In this document: positions 45,517 through 54,862 of the stretch, piece by piece
How positions within the stretch are numbered: position 1 is the first letter of the stretch
Layout of the letters: each line of letters opens with the position of its first letter
Assembly: GCA_963834365.1 (NCBI GenBank)
Contig: CAWIBS010000021.1
Location: forward strand, 186,001-250,000
DNA: 64,000 nt
Reading direction: 5' to 3'
Source of the DNA: CAWJAP01 sp963834365
Lineage (GTDB): Bacteria > Acidobacteriota > Vicinamibacteria > Vicinamibacterales > Vicinamibacteraceae
Position numbers and translations under genes: made by a program
The notes under the pieces: model-generated
The model's database searches: none
Told to the model about the DNA's origin: nothing
What the model saw: only the letters and a program-made list of their open reading frames with translations

Positions 45517-46913
45517 AAGCAAGGTCAACAGCCTCGCGAAGACGGGAGGATTGCTTGCGTACGCTCTGCCTCAGCTGCGCCTTCGTCGCGCTCGCGTTCA
45601 CGGCACCGAGCGCGCAGTCGCCACCGCGCCCGAACGTCGTGATGTTCATCATGGACGACCTCGGGTACGGCGACGTAGGGAGCTACGGCGCTCCCGATGC
45701 GAAAACGCCGAACATCGATCGGCTCGCGCGCGAGGGCGTCAAGTTCACCGATTTCTACGCCAATCACGCGAACTGCTCGCCCACGCGCACAGCCTTCATC
45801 AGCGGCCGCTACCAGCAGCGTTACGGAATCGAATCGCCGCTGACGCACGATGACAAACGTCATCTGCCGCCGTCGGAGACGTCCCTCCCGCGACTGTTGA
45901 AGAACGCCGGGTACGCGACCGGTCTGTTCGGCAAGTGGCATCTCGGCGCCGAAACCAGCTCCGGGCCGAACCGTCACGGGTTCGACGAGTTCTGGGGATT
46001 TCGTCGGGGTGCGGTCGACTACTACACGCACAACGTGGCGACGACTGCAGCGGTGAAGCTCGACGCGCCAGTCCACGACCTCTATCACAACGAGGAACCC
46101 ACGACGTCGAGCGCGTACTTGACGGATGACATCACGAGGCGGGCGGAAGCGTTCATCGAGCAGCGCGCCAATGGACCCTTCTTTGTCGAGGTCGCGTACA
46201 ACGCGACCCATTGGCCCTTTCAGCGGCCGGACCTGCCGGAAGGCAAACGCGGCTGGGAACACTATCGCGAAAGCGGAACGCGCGCGGACTACGTCGCCAT
46301 GCTCGAACGCGCCGATCAGGGCATCGGCCGCATTCTGGACGCGCTCGATCGGCTGAAGCTGGCGCGGAACACGCTCGTGATTTTCACGAGCGACAACGGC
46401 GGTGAATGGCTCTCGCGTAATGCGCCGCTGTTCCACCGCAAGAGCACGCTGTGGGAGGGCGGCATTCGCGTGCCTCTCTTGTTGCGATGGCCGGCTCGGC
46501 TCCAGGCCGGCATGACCTCGCCGCAGGTCGGCATCACGATGGACCTCACCGCGTCGATTCTCGCGGCTGCGGGCGTACAACCGCCGTCAAGCCATCGCCC
46601 GGAGGGCGTCGATCTCATCGCGCTGTTGCAGAAGGGCACGATCGTGGAGAGGACGCTCTACTGGCGAATGCCTCCCGCGCCCGGTGCGACCGCCACGCCA
46701 CCGGCAACGCAACGTGCGGTACGGCGTGGTGACTGGAAATACATCGACGACCGCGGACAGTACTTGCTCTTCGATCTCCGCACGGATCCGGGTGAGCGGC
46801 ATGACCTCGCGCAGCAGCATGGCGATCGGATACGCGAGCTCCGCTCGCTTGTCGCCAAATGGGAAGCTGACGTCGATGCCGAAGCCAAAGAGCGCGCTAC
46901 ATCGAGTCGGTAG
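45513..46913 (+). CDS. secreted sulfatase, formylglycine (cysteine) type
   Basis: A 466-residue exported arylsulfatase-like hydrolase. The signal peptide (LCLSCAFVALAFTAPSAQ) is cleaved near residue 35. Metal ligands D48/D49 lie in FIMDDLGYGD. The sulfatase signature CSPTR with C88 is the cysteine converted to formylglycine, followed by AFISGRYQQRYG. GLFGKWHLG, AYNATHWPFQRP and FTSDNGGEW complete the active site, and LFDLRTDPGERHDLA closes the C-terminal domain. It would desulfate a glycan outside the cytoplasm. Translation from GTG is coupled to the preceding glycosyltransferase. No anaerobic-type maturase is adjacent. Confidence 0.93.
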   Translation: MKARSTASRRREDCLRTLCLSCAFVALAFTAPSAQSPPRPNVVMFIMDDLGYGDVGSYGAPDAKTPNIDRLAREGVKFTDFYANHANCSPTRTAFISGRYQQRYGIESPLTHDDKRHLPPSETSLPRLLKNAGYATGLFGKWHLGAETSSGPNRHGFDEFWGFRRGAVDYYTHNVATTAAVKLDAPVHDLYHNEEPTTSSAYLTDDITRRAEAFIEQRANGPFFVEVAYNATHWPFQRPDLPEGKRGWEHYRESGTRADYVAMLERADQGIGRILDALDRLKLARNTLVIFTSDNGGEWLSRNAPLFHRKSTLWEGGIRVPLLLRWPARLQAGMTSPQVGITMDLTASILAAAGVQPPSSHRPEGVDLIALLQKGTIVERTLYWRMPPAPGATATPPATQRAVRRGDWKYIDDRGQYLLFDLRTDPGERHDLAQQHGDRIRELRSLVAKWEADVDAEAKERATSSR

Positions 46914-46925
46914 AGGCAAGGCCAG

Positions 46926-47651
46926 TCAGAACCGGACGTGGAAGCCGCCGACCACGCTGTAGCCGCCGAGATCGAGCTTGTCGCCCGCGAAGTTGAGCGC
47001 GGGATCGAGATCGGCCTTGCCGTTCTGCCAGCGGAACTCGCCGCCAATCAGGAATCGGTCGCCGATTGGCGCGCGGACGCCGGCGAGGAAGATCCCCCCG
47101 ACCGCCGAGCCATCGTCCACGAAGCTGTCGCGGAACACGGGGAGGTCTTCCTGGGAGAAGTCGATGAACTCGCCTGTTTCGCTGTAGCGCCACCGGTAGA
47201 AGTTCACGCCGGCGCCGACGTAGGGCTGCACGGGCGTCGTCCGGCCGATTGGGAAGGCGCGCACGCTGACCGTCACGGGGATGAGCCTGATCTTGGTGTC
47301 CTGGATGATGTCGGTCCCGTCGACTTCCTCGAAATCGCTGTAATAGCTCGCTTCGTCCTTCTGGTAGTAGCCGATGCCGACGCCGGCTTCGATGAAATCG
47401 CCGATGCCGTAGAGATATTCACCGGAGAACGTGCCGCCGTTGAAGACCTTTAGTGGCTCGTCGAAATCGGCGTCGATGAGCGTCCGAAAGCTCAGGTTCT
47501 CGACGAGCACGTCCCCGTCGGTGCGCCCATCTTCGCCGCGAAGGAAGAACCCGCCCGCGTGGAAGCCGAACAGCGAATCGGCGTGCGCGGCCACGGGCAC
47601 TCCGAGCAATGCGGTAACCAGCAGGCCGGCAACTGACGCCTTACGACTCAT
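46926..47651 (-). CDS. outer-membrane beta-barrel protein (OmpW-like)
   Basis: A 241-residue exported protein; the ATG follows GGAGG, and the signal peptide ends VAAHADS. Strand-like segments are GFHAGGFFLRGEDG, EYLYGIGDFIEAGVGIGYYQ, TKIRLIPVTVSVRAFP, QPYVGAGVNFYRWRYSETG and FLIGGEFRWQNG, ending VVGGFHVRF with a terminal phenylalanine. Size and pattern are those of 8-stranded OmpW/OmpA-type barrels. Convergent with the sulfatase, transcribed alone. No substrate can be named. Confidence 0.82.
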   Translation of the reverse strand: MSRKASVAGLLVTALLGVPVAAHADSLFGFHAGGFFLRGEDGRTDGDVLVENLSFRTLIDADFDEPLKVFNGGTFSGEYLYGIGDFIEAGVGIGYYQKDEASYYSDFEEVDGTDIIQDTKIRLIPVTVSVRAFPIGRTTPVQPYVGAGVNFYRWRYSETGEFIDFSQEDLPVFRDSFVDDGSAVGGIFLAGVRAPIGDRFLIGGEFRWQNGKADLDPALNFAGDKLDLGGYSVVGGFHVRF

Positions 47652-47858
47652 TGTGTCCTCCAGGGCTATCTTCGTCCCCACGTGCCTGTCCATTCGCGCC
47701 AGGCGCGAACGCGACTGCCAACCAGCCGTAGCATGGGGCGTGCCACCGCGCGGAGTCGTGCCCGTTCAAACGTTCCAGCGGAGTTTCCGCAGGGAGGGCG
47801 GGACTGGCGTGGGTCTTTCCGTGCGGCGCACGCTCGCGCCGATCGTCCTGCGCAGGTA

Positions 47859-48732
47859 TCAGGGCGTCCGGTTTCTGGAACGTTGAGCGTCGAAATTGCG
47901 GATCACCTCGAGCATGTCCGCCTGCAAGTGACCGTTCGACGCGACGACGTGGCCGGCCATCGGTGAGAATGCCGACCCGTCCATGCCCGTGACCGTGCCG
48001 CCGGCTTCCTGGACGATCAGGGCCCCCGCGGCCGTATCCCAGGGCTTCAGACGTTGTTCCCAGAAACCGTCGAGCCGGCCAGCGGCGACGTAGCAGAGAT
48101 CGAGCGCCGCCGACCCGAGCCGGCGCACGGCCCGCGCTCGCGTGACGAACGCGCCAAACAGCCCGACGACCTCGTCGGCCGAGTCGTGCACGTCATACGG
48201 AAAGCCTGTGCACAGCAGGCGCGTCGACCAGGGTTGCCGCCTGCGAGACCCGCAATGGCTGCCCGTTCAGGAACGCGCCCGCGCCGCGTTCGGCGGAGAA
48301 CAGCTCTCTGCGGGTCGGATCGTAGACGGCGCCGGCCGTGAGCACGTCATCGACTTCGACGGCGAGCGACGCGCAGAAGATGGGCAGACCGTGGGCGTAG
48401 TTCGTGGTCCCGTCGATGGGGTCGAAGATCCAGCGGTGGCGCGCTCCGTCCGTGCGCTCCCCTGCCGGGACGCCAGCGTTCATCGAGGCCTGTTCGCCGG
48501 CGTCCTGGTGCGCTCCGAACTCTTCGGCGAGGATGCGGTGAAACGGGAAACGCCCGCGCAGGAACTCCCGGAACCATGTCTCGATCGCGAGGTCGACCTC
48601 GGTGACGAGGTCGATCCTCCCCTTCTTGTCGATGCGCAGATCGCGTCCGAGCGAGGCGATCTGCATCTCGCCGGCGTGCAGGACGACTTCGATGGCCGTG
48701 GACAGCAGGAGGGGGTCGAGAGCGTCAGGCAC
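47859..48732 (-). CDS. suhB: inositol monophosphatase family protein (one frameshift)
   Basis: About 290 residues. A Mg-dependent sugar phosphatase: KKGRIDLVTEVDLAIE, the EEFG motif with metal-binding glutamate, the signature WIFDPIDGTTNYAHGLP, then GAVYDPTRRELFSAERGAGAFLNG. After a break near 48210 it continues RRLGSAALDLCYVAAGRLDGFWE and the second metal motif KPWDTAAGALIVQEAGG. E. coli SuhB also binds the transcription antitermination complex; whether this one does is unknown. It follows the RsbW-like gene with an 8-bp overlap. Confidence 0.88.
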
Positions 48733-49180
48733 TCGGGGGTTCGGCGGTCGGCAGCTTCTTCACCATCCGGACCTCCATGCCACCTTCCGGAGCCTTCCGC
48801 AGGGAGATGTCGTCCATGAAGCTGCGCATGAAGAAGATGCCGCGCCCGCTCGATTTGAGGAGATTCTCGGGGGCCAGCGGGTCGGCGACTTCCTGGACCT
48901 CGAACCCTTCGCCCTGATCGCGGATGAGCACGACCAGTTCGACCGGCGCCTGTGCCGGCTCGAACGCGAACTCGATGGTGACGAACTTGTCCTCGTCGAA
49001 CCGGTTGCCGTGCTTGATGGCGTTGATGACCGACTCGCGCACGGCCACGCCGACCCAGTGGATGGCATCCTCGTCGAGGCCCGCCACCTGACCCAGATGG
49101 TCGCTCACCACCTGAATCAGGTCCAGCATGTCGAACACGCTGTGGATCCGGAGCCGGACGAGGCTGCGACGGTCGGCCAT
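48725..49180 (-). CDS. RsbW-like anti-sigma factor / GHKL ATPase
   Basis: A 151-residue protein consisting of one histidine-kinase-like ATPase fold. The N box is VAVRESVINAIKHGNRF, the G1 box is LIRDQGEGFEVQEVADPL, and the G2 box is SSGRGIFFMRSFMDDIS. Standing alone, such proteins act as anti-sigma factors or serine kinases of the RsbW/SpoIIAB type, but no anti-anti-sigma partner lies here. I start at MADRRSLVRL; a second in-frame ATG lies 14 codons upstream and neither has a clear ribosome binding site. Confidence 0.85.
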   Translation of the reverse strand: MADRRSLVRLRIHSVFDMLDLIQVVSDHLGQVAGLDEDAIHWVGVAVRESVINAIKHGNRFDEDKFVTIEFAFEPAQAPVELVVLIRDQGEGFEVQEVADPLAPENLLKSSGRGIFFMRSFMDDISLRKAPEGGMEVRMVKKLPTAEPPSA

Positions 49181-49330
49181 TGAAACCGCGAGTAAATTAC
49201 ACAGTCGATTGAAGATGGTCAAGGCCGCCGGGGATCAGGATGGCTCAGGGCTCAGGCCTCGAGCCGCCGGTCTTGCGCTTCGAACCCCGAGACGGACCGG
49301 CTCGAAACCGGGTGGTATAGTCGCCGATAT

Positions 49331-50649
49331 ATGCACTCGTCTTCGGACGTGACCGTCGTGGTTGCGCCGGCGACCGCACCGCTTGCGAATCGGCGGCTCC
49401 GGGTTCCTGGCGACAAATCGATTTCCCATCGATACGCGATCCTCGCCGCGCTGGCCACCGGGGACTCGGTGATCGACAACTACGCCCCCGGCGCCGACTG
49501 CCGGTCCACGCTGTCGTGCCTGCGCGCGCTCGGGACGGCGGTGACGGCCACGCCCGTGGACGGCGCGGGCGACCGCATTCGGATCTCCGGCCGGGGCATC
49601 CGCGGACTGGCGGCGCCCGAAGGTCCGCTCGACGCGGGCAACTCCGGGTCGACGATGCGGATGATGGCAGGTGTGCTGGCGGCGCACCCGTTCACGACGA
49701 CGATGATTGGCGACGCCTCCCTCAGCCGTCGCCCGATGCGGCGGGTCATCGTCCCTCTCGAGCAGATGGGGGCGAGGCTGCAGGCCGAGAACGGCCGGCC
49801 GCCGCTGACCGTCCACGGCGCGGCCCTGCACGGGATTGACTACGGTCCGGAGGTGCCGAGCGCGCAGGTCAAGAGCGCGGTCCTGCTCGCAGGCCTGCAG
49901 GCGGAGGGCCGCACCAGCGTCCGCGAGCCGTCGGCCACCCGCGACCATACCGAGCGGGCGTTTCGCGCCTTCGGGGTCGAAGTCGGGCAGGAAGGCCTGG
50001 TCGTGAGCGTGACGGGCGGGCAGCGGCTCGTCGGCCGCGAGATGCTCGTGCCCGGCGACATCTCGTCGGCGGCGTTCTTCGCCTGTGCGGCCGCTGCCAT
50101 CGAGGGTTCGGCGATCGAGATCGAGGCCGTCGGCCTCAACCCGAGCCGCACCCACATCCTCGACGCCCTCCGCCGAGCCGGCGCAGAGGTGCGAGACCAC
50201 GGTCGATCGGGAAGATGGCCACGAACCTATTGGACGAGTACGGGTGTCGAGCGGTGCGCGACAGTCACTGACGATCACGCCGGATCAGGTGCCTGGGCTG
50301 ATCGACGAGCTCCCGGTGCTCGCGGCCCTCGCCACCCACGGCCGCGAAATCCACGTGACCGGCGCTGGGGAGCTGCGGACGAAGGAGAGCGATCGCATCA
50401 CCGCCCTGGTGGCCGGGCTGCGGGCGATGGGGGCCGAAGCGGACGAGCTCCCCGACGGGTTCCATGTCCGCGGCGCCACCGCGCTCGCGGGTGGCTGCAC
50501 GGTGGACGCGGTGCGGCGACCATCGTCTGGCGATGGCCTTCGCGGTTGCCGCGCTCGGGGCCCGACAGCCGGTCACCATCCGCGGCGCGCAGGCCGTGGA
50601 CGTCTCGTATCCTGGATTCTTCGAGGTCCTCGAGGCGCTTCGCGTGTGA
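49331..50649 (+). CDS. aroA: 3-phosphoshikimate 1-carboxyvinyltransferase (two frameshifts)
   Basis: EPSP synthase joins shikimate-3-phosphate and phosphoenolpyruvate on the way to aromatic amino acids. About 438 residues. Substrate motifs in order: VPGDKSISHRYAILAAL, LDAGNSGSTMRMMAG, GDASLSRRPMRRVI, SAQVKSAVLLAGLQAEG, VPGDISSAAFFACAA, then after a break near 50195 DELPVLAALATHG and RTKESDRI, and after a break near 50515 CGDHRLAMAFAVAAL. Clean continuation on both sides of each break argues for sequencing errors in an essential gene. The stop overlaps the aroK start as GTGA. Confidence 0.93.
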
Positions 50650-51144
50650 CGACGGACAAGATCTACCTGGTCGGCTTCATGACTGCAGGGAAAACGACGG
50701 TCGCGCGTGCGCTGGCCAGACGTCTGTCATGGGACGGCACGCGACCTCGACCAGGAGATCGAAGCGCTCGAGCATCGCACGGTCGCGGAAATCTTCGCCT
50801 CGCGGGGCGAAGCCTATTTCCGCGAGCGCGAACGCGAAGCGCTCCATCGGCTCCTGCCGCTGCGGCACGCGGTGGTGGCCACCGGGGGCGGCACCTTCAT
50901 CGACCCCGTCAACCGGGCGACGATTCAGGCCGACGGATGTTCGGTCTGGCTCGATGCCTCGTTCAAAGCAATAGTGGCTCGTCTCCCCTCGGACGGCCGC
51001 CGCCCGCTGGCGGCGAACCGCGCAGACATGGAGGCGCTCTACGCCGCGCGCCGTTCCTGTTATCAGCTCGCGCAGTTTCACGTAGACACCTCGGCGACGC
51101 CGATCGCGGCCATCGTCGAGCAGGTCCTGGACCACTTGACCTGA
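50646..51144 (+). CDS. aroK: shikimate kinase (one frameshift)
   Basis: About 165 residues. The P-loop GFMTAGKTTVARALARRL is followed, after a one-base break near 50735, by DLDQEIEALEHRTVAEIFASRGEAYFRERE with the shikimate-binding aspartate and arginine, then ATGGGTFIDPVNRA (the GGG motif) and the lid arginine region ADGCSVWLDAS with RRPLAANR. It phosphorylates shikimate in the step just before AroA and is encoded right after it with a GTGA overlap. Confidence 0.92.
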
Positions 51145-51186
51145 GGGTTTTGCCTCCGGACGGCCCCATCAGGGTGCCGCTCGACC

Positions 51187-51937
51187 ATGCGGTACCTCGT
51201 CCTCACCGACATTCACGGAAATCTCGACGCTCTCGAGGCCGTCCTCGACGCGGCGGGAGACGTGGACGATCATCTCGTGCTGGGCGACATCGTCGGGTAT
51301 GGCGCCGAGCCCAATGCGGTCATCGATCGCGTGCGGGCGCTCGACCCGCGGCTCATCATCCGCGGCAATCACGACAAGGTCGCCTCGGGCGTCGAGCTGC
51401 CCGAATCGTTCAATCCCGCCGCGCTGCGCGCCGCGCGCTGGACCAACGAGGCGCTCACTCCCGAAAACCGCGGATGGCTCGAGCGCGCTGCCGGCGGGCC
51501 CGGTCATCGTCGACGATCTGGTGGAGTTCTGCCACGGATCGCCGGACGACGAAGACGAGTACCTGTTCTCAGCCGCCGATGCCCGCCTGGCGTTCTGCGC
51601 GATGAAGCGGCCGGTGTGCCTGTTCGGGCACACGCACGTGCCGGCCTGCTACTCGATCGCCGACGAGGAGTTCGACGAGATCACGATCGGTCCGACAGGC
51701 AGCGACGATGACGGGATCGAGATCGCGCTCCTGGAGGGCCGACGCTATCTGATCAACCCGGGAGCGGTGGGTCAGCCGAGAGATGGCGACGCGCGCGCGG
51801 CCTACGCCGTGTACGACAGCGACAGCCAGACGATCGCGTTGTCGCGGGTCGCCTATCCAGTCGTCCTCGCCCAGGCGCGGATCCTCGCCGCTGGCCTGCC
51901 CGACGTCCTGGCACGCCGCCTCGGTCTCGGTCGGTAA
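51187..51937 (+). CDS. calcineurin-like metallophosphoesterase (one frameshift)
   Basis: About 250 residues. Metal-binding motifs in order are LTDIHGNLDALEAVL, LGDIVGYGAEP, IIRGNHDKVAS, FCHGSPDDEDEYLF and the terminal FGHTHVPA, followed by INPGAVGQPRDGDARAAYAVYD. This is the YfcE/PrpE-like diadenosine or cyclic-nucleotide phosphodiesterase group. One indel near 51500 separates LERAAGGPG from the PVIVDDLVEFCHG continuation. It lies 43 bases after aroK on the same strand, probably in one transcript. Confidence 0.88.
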
Positions 51938-52003
51938 TCTGCGTCCCATCCTCGGGCACGATTCTCCCGGCACTGTTACCTGCCGAGGTCCGACCGCGCC
52001 ACT

Positions 52004-52057
52004 CTCATCAGATCTTGTCGGCTCTTATCCGTGGCCCTTGTCAGATCTTATCCGTGG
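52004..52057 (-). repeat. 3'-end repeat with CCACGGATAAGATCTGACAA words
   Basis: Two tandem copies on the minus strand (CCACGGATAAGATCTGACAA and CCACGGATAAGAGCCGACAA), then GATCTGATGAG. The first copy encodes the last residues (RIRSDKGHG) and stop codon of the small membrane protein. Related to 5930-5988 and 28355-28384. Confidence 0.65.
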
Positions 52058-52216
52058 CTCACGCTTCGCCCGCTCCTCGCGACGCTTCTGGTCCGCAGCG
52101 TACGCGTCGGCCGCCGCGCGCGATCCGAGGATCCAGCCGATCACGATTCCGAGCAGCAGCACCGCGGGGATGAACACGAAGTGCCCCGCCGTCATGTTCC
52201 CGAACTCGGGAAGCAT
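52025..52216 (-). CDS. small single-span membrane protein at the end of the ccm cluster
   Basis: A 63-residue protein: a short periplasmic N-terminus (MLPEFGNMTAGH), one hydrophobic helix (FVFIPAVLLLGIVIGWILGS) and a charged cytoplasmic tail (ADQKRREERAKREPRIRSDK). Its start shares a base with the stop codon of the CcmD-like gene, so it belongs to the same operon. I do not recognise a family; small single-span proteins are frequent accessory parts of Ccm clusters. The last residues come from a repeat element, so the C-terminus may vary between strains. Confidence 0.6.
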   Translation of the reverse strand: MLPEFGNMTAGHFVFIPAVLLLGIVIGWILGSRAAADAYAADQKRREERAKREPRIRSDKGHG

Positions 52217-52537
52217 CAGCGGGCTCCGCGGGTCAGCCGATCTCGCAGCGCGGACAAGTCCGCTTCGACTCGTCCGAGCCGTCGCCACAGCGACCACGTG
52301 TAAGCGGCGATGACGACCCAGGCGATCGCATATGCGCCGATGAGCAGCGGCGCCGCCGGCATCTGATCTTCCGGCGGCAGCTCGCTCGCCGGCACGAACT
52401 CGTCCTGCGCGGCGGGCGTGCGCGGCTGCTGCGCCTCGGCCGGCACGGTGGTGATCAGGCAGACGGCCAGCATCGGAGCCGCCACTCCACGCACGCAGCA
52501 GGCGCGACACGAAACGACGCGCAATCCTCATCGTCAT
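52216..52537 (-). CDS. ccmD: CcmD-like heme exporter subunit (one frameshift)
   Basis: About 106 residues. After MTMRIARRFVSRLLRA a frame change leads to a second hydrophobic stretch ending PAEAQ, and a Pro/Glu-rich segment. The C-terminal 45 residues look like CcmD: APLLIGAYAIAWVVIAAYTW followed by SLWRRLGRVEADLSALRDRL. CcmD helps release heme-loaded CcmE from the CcmABC complex. The ATG has GGAGGAAGGAG in front and overlaps the ccmC stop as ATGA. It is longer than typical CcmD (60-70 residues) because of the exported N-terminal part. Confidence 0.7.
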
Positions 52538-53200
52538 GCTCCTTCCTCCTCCGCCAGCAGATAGGCCTCGTCGAGCGCCGCACGGTGACGCTCGAGACGC
52601 ACCCGCGCGAGCAGCAGCACCGCCCCCAGCGCCAGGAACGCCGAACAGCGACCAGTACAGCGCCGGGCGCATGCTCGCGTCGAGCGTCGGTACCACGGTG
52701 GTCTTCGGGTGCACCGTGCGCCACAGGTTGGCCGAGAGATACACGAACGGCACGTTCGCCATGCCGAAGAGCGCGACTCCCGCCGCCAGCTTTTCGGAGC
52801 CGGGCCCGCCGAATCGCCGCAGCAGGGCGTAGGCCACGAAGATCATCCAGAGGATGAGCGCCGAGGTGAGCCGGGCATCCCACTGCCACCAGACGCCCCA
52901 GGCCTTGCGGCCCCAGAGGGGACCCGTCAGCAGGCCGATGAGCCCGAACAGGATCACGAGCTCCGCAGCGGCCGCCGCGATCCGATCGGACTCGGGACGC
53001 CGCGTCGCGAGGTAGCGGATGCTCTCGACGCCGCAGACGAAGGTCGCGAGGAACATCACCATCCACGACGGAAAATGGAAGTAGAAGATCTTCTGCACGA
53101 GCCCCATCGTCGATTCGTAGGGAGCCCAGGCGATGAGCAGCGGTGCGGCGGCGAGGAGCACCGCCGCAATGCCGAGCAATGGCAGGAAGGCTCTTTGCAC
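52534..53200 (-). CDS. ccmC: heme exporter protein CcmC (one frameshift)
   Basis: About 222 residues with six transmembrane segments. CcmC hands heme to CcmE. The heme-handling tryptophan-rich motif WGVWWQWDARLTSALILWM lies between helices, with the histidines in IFYFHFPSWMVMF and LWRTVHPKT on either side. A break near 52640 separates RPALYWSLF from the last helix and tail ending LAEEEGA. Start is GTG at 53200. Gene order ccmA-ccmB-ccmC-ccmD is conserved. Confidence 0.88.
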
Positions 53201-53239
53201 TGTGCCAATCCTCCGGGGACATCTGAACTGAAACTGGTG

Positions 53240-53290
53240 GCACAGCCCTTCAGGGCTGCCCTCCCGACAGGGCTGAAGCCCTGTCCCACC
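53240..53290. repeat. paired palindromes between ccmB and ccmC
   Basis: GGCACAGCCCTTCAGGGCTG and GACAGG-GCTGAAGC-CCTGTC lie side by side in the only gap inside the ccm cluster, a smaller relative of the GCTGAAGC elements elsewhere. Confidence 0.65.
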
Positions 53291-53313
53291 GCCGGGAAGC
53301 TAGCTGTCGCTTC

Positions 53314-54060
53314 CTACTCCGACATCACCGGTTCGAAGGTCCACAATGCCAGCGTCAGGAAGACGGCGTCGAAGAACACGAGCATCGACAGCCACAAGCG
53401 TGCCGTCGGCACATCCGGCACCGGTTGGAGCAGCGCGGCCGTCCCGCGCACGCCGGCGATCATCACCGGCACCGTCATCGGATAGAGCAGCACCGGCAAC
53501 AGCACGTCCCGGCTCCGCGTTCGCACGAGCATGGCCGAGAACAGGCTGCCGACGGCGAGAAACCCGAGGGCGCCCGACCCGAGCAGTCCGATGAGCAGCA
53601 GGGGACGGCTGCCCAGCCGCGCGTCGAACAGGAGCGCGGTCAGCGGCACGAGCACGATGCCGACGACACCCAGCAGCATCAGGAGACCCGCGAGCTTGCC
53701 GGCGTAGATGGCGGACCGCTCGACCGGCGCGAGCAGCAGCGCCGGCAGCGTCTGGTGAGCCTGCTCGCGATCGAAGCTGCGGCCGAGGGCGAGCGTGCCC
53801 GCGAACGCGAGCGCAATCCAGAGGATGCCCGCCGTGGCTTCGCCCACTGCCCTCCCCTCCCGGACGAACGCAAACGCAAACACGAGCACGCACGTCACGG
53901 CGAAGAACACCGTCGTCAGCGGGAGCTCGCGGCTCCGCAGCTCGATCATGGCGTCCTTGCGTGCCACCACCGACGCGATCGAGACGAAACGCCTGAGGAA
54001 GCCACGCCCGGCGGAAGCGCCGGTCTTCGCGTTCGCCGATCTTCGCGAATTGGCCGACAC
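53314..54060 (-). CDS. ccmB: heme exporter protein CcmB
   Basis: About 248 residues, the membrane partner of CcmA. The N-terminal amphipathic segment FLRRFVSIASVVARKDAMIELRSREL is typical, followed by six helices (LTTVFFAVTCVLVFAFAF, TAGILWIALAFAGTLALG, YAGKLAGLLMLLGVVGIVLV, SGALGFLAVGSLFSAML, LLPVLLYPMTVPVMIAGV, LWLSMLVFFDAVFLTLALW). The boundary with ccmA is unclear: I use GTG at 54060, but a start nearer residue 15 or a frame error in the junction is equally possible. Confidence 0.85.
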   Translation of the reverse strand: MSANSRRSANAKTGASAGRGFLRRFVSIASVVARKDAMIELRSRELPLTTVFFAVTCVLVFAFAFVREGRAVGEATAGILWIALAFAGTLALGRSFDREQAHQTLPALLLAPVERSAIYAGKLAGLLMLLGVVGIVLVPLTALLFDARLGSRPLLLIGLLGSGALGFLAVGSLFSAMLVRTRSRDVLLPVLLYPMTVPVMIAGVRGTAALLQPVPDVPTARLWLSMLVFFDAVFLTLALWTFEPVMSE

Positions 54061-54862
54061 GGCGACCGGTGCTCCGGTCTGGCGGGCCCGCCTGCGAAGA
54101 GCTCGCGGCACGACTGTCGCCCGGGACAACTTCGCGTGCCGCCGAGTCGGCGCGACCGAGCAGGTCGTGTACCGCCTGCGCAAGTCCCTGCGTCGAGTGC
54201 AGCTCGCCAGCCACACGGCCTTCGCGAAGGACGACGGCGGCGTCGATCACGGGTTCCACGAGATCGAGATCGTGCGTGGACACGAGGATGATGCACCCCG
54301 CCTCCTTGAGGGCGGTCAGCCTGGTGAGCAGCGCACGGATCGACGCGGCGTCCAGGCCCGTGAACGGCTCGTCGAGCAGCACCGCTCTCGGCTGGTGCAG
54401 GAGCGCACGCTCCAGGCCGAGTCGTTGTCGCATCCCCCTCGAATACGACGACACCGGGTCGTCGGCCCGCGAGGTCAGCCCGGCTCGGGCCAGGCCATCG
54501 GCCGCCGCGGCGTGCGGCTCGGTCAACTCGTAGAGGCGAGCGAAAAATGCCAGGTTCTCACGCGCCGTGAGCTCCGGGTAGAGCCCGGGATCGTGGCCCA
54601 GCCACCCGATCCGCGCCCGCAGGTCCTGGTCGCGGGCCTCGCGCCCCCGCGAACCAAATCGCACGAGGCCCTGCGAGGGCCGCACGCGCGTCGACGCGAT
54701 GGCCAGCAGTGTCGTCTTCCCCGCGCCATTCGGCCCCAGCACGCCCGTGATCGTCCCGGCCGTACAGGCAAACGACACGCGCGACAGGATTCGGCGCCGG
54801 CCGTAGTCGAGCGTCACCCCTTCGAACGACACCCGATCGAAGTCCGGGCCCGTGGGCGTCAC
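54058..54862 (-). CDS. ccmA: heme exporter ATP-binding protein CcmA
   Basis: ABC ATPase that releases heme-loaded CcmE from CcmC. Walker A GPNGAGKTT is at residues 43-51, the Q-loop region near GWLGHDPGLYPELTARENL, the signature YSRGMRQRLGLERALL near 140-155, Walker B AVLLDEPFTGLD at 160-171, and the switch histidine in VSTHDLDL. The catalytic part ends by about residue 240; after that the frame runs on without a natural stop into ccmB, which points to an indel in the last 100 bases, so the 3' end is approximate. The ATG overlaps the stop of the gene before it by 4 bp. Confidence 0.9.

Noticed and set aside
43974..46913. A single 979-codon frame that would join the membrane glycosyltransferase region to the sulfatase
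   Set aside because: Only the first 20 codons and the sulfatase part make sense; the middle is a wrong frame of the glycosyltransferase. The sulfatase has its own GTG start, ribosome binding site and signal peptide.
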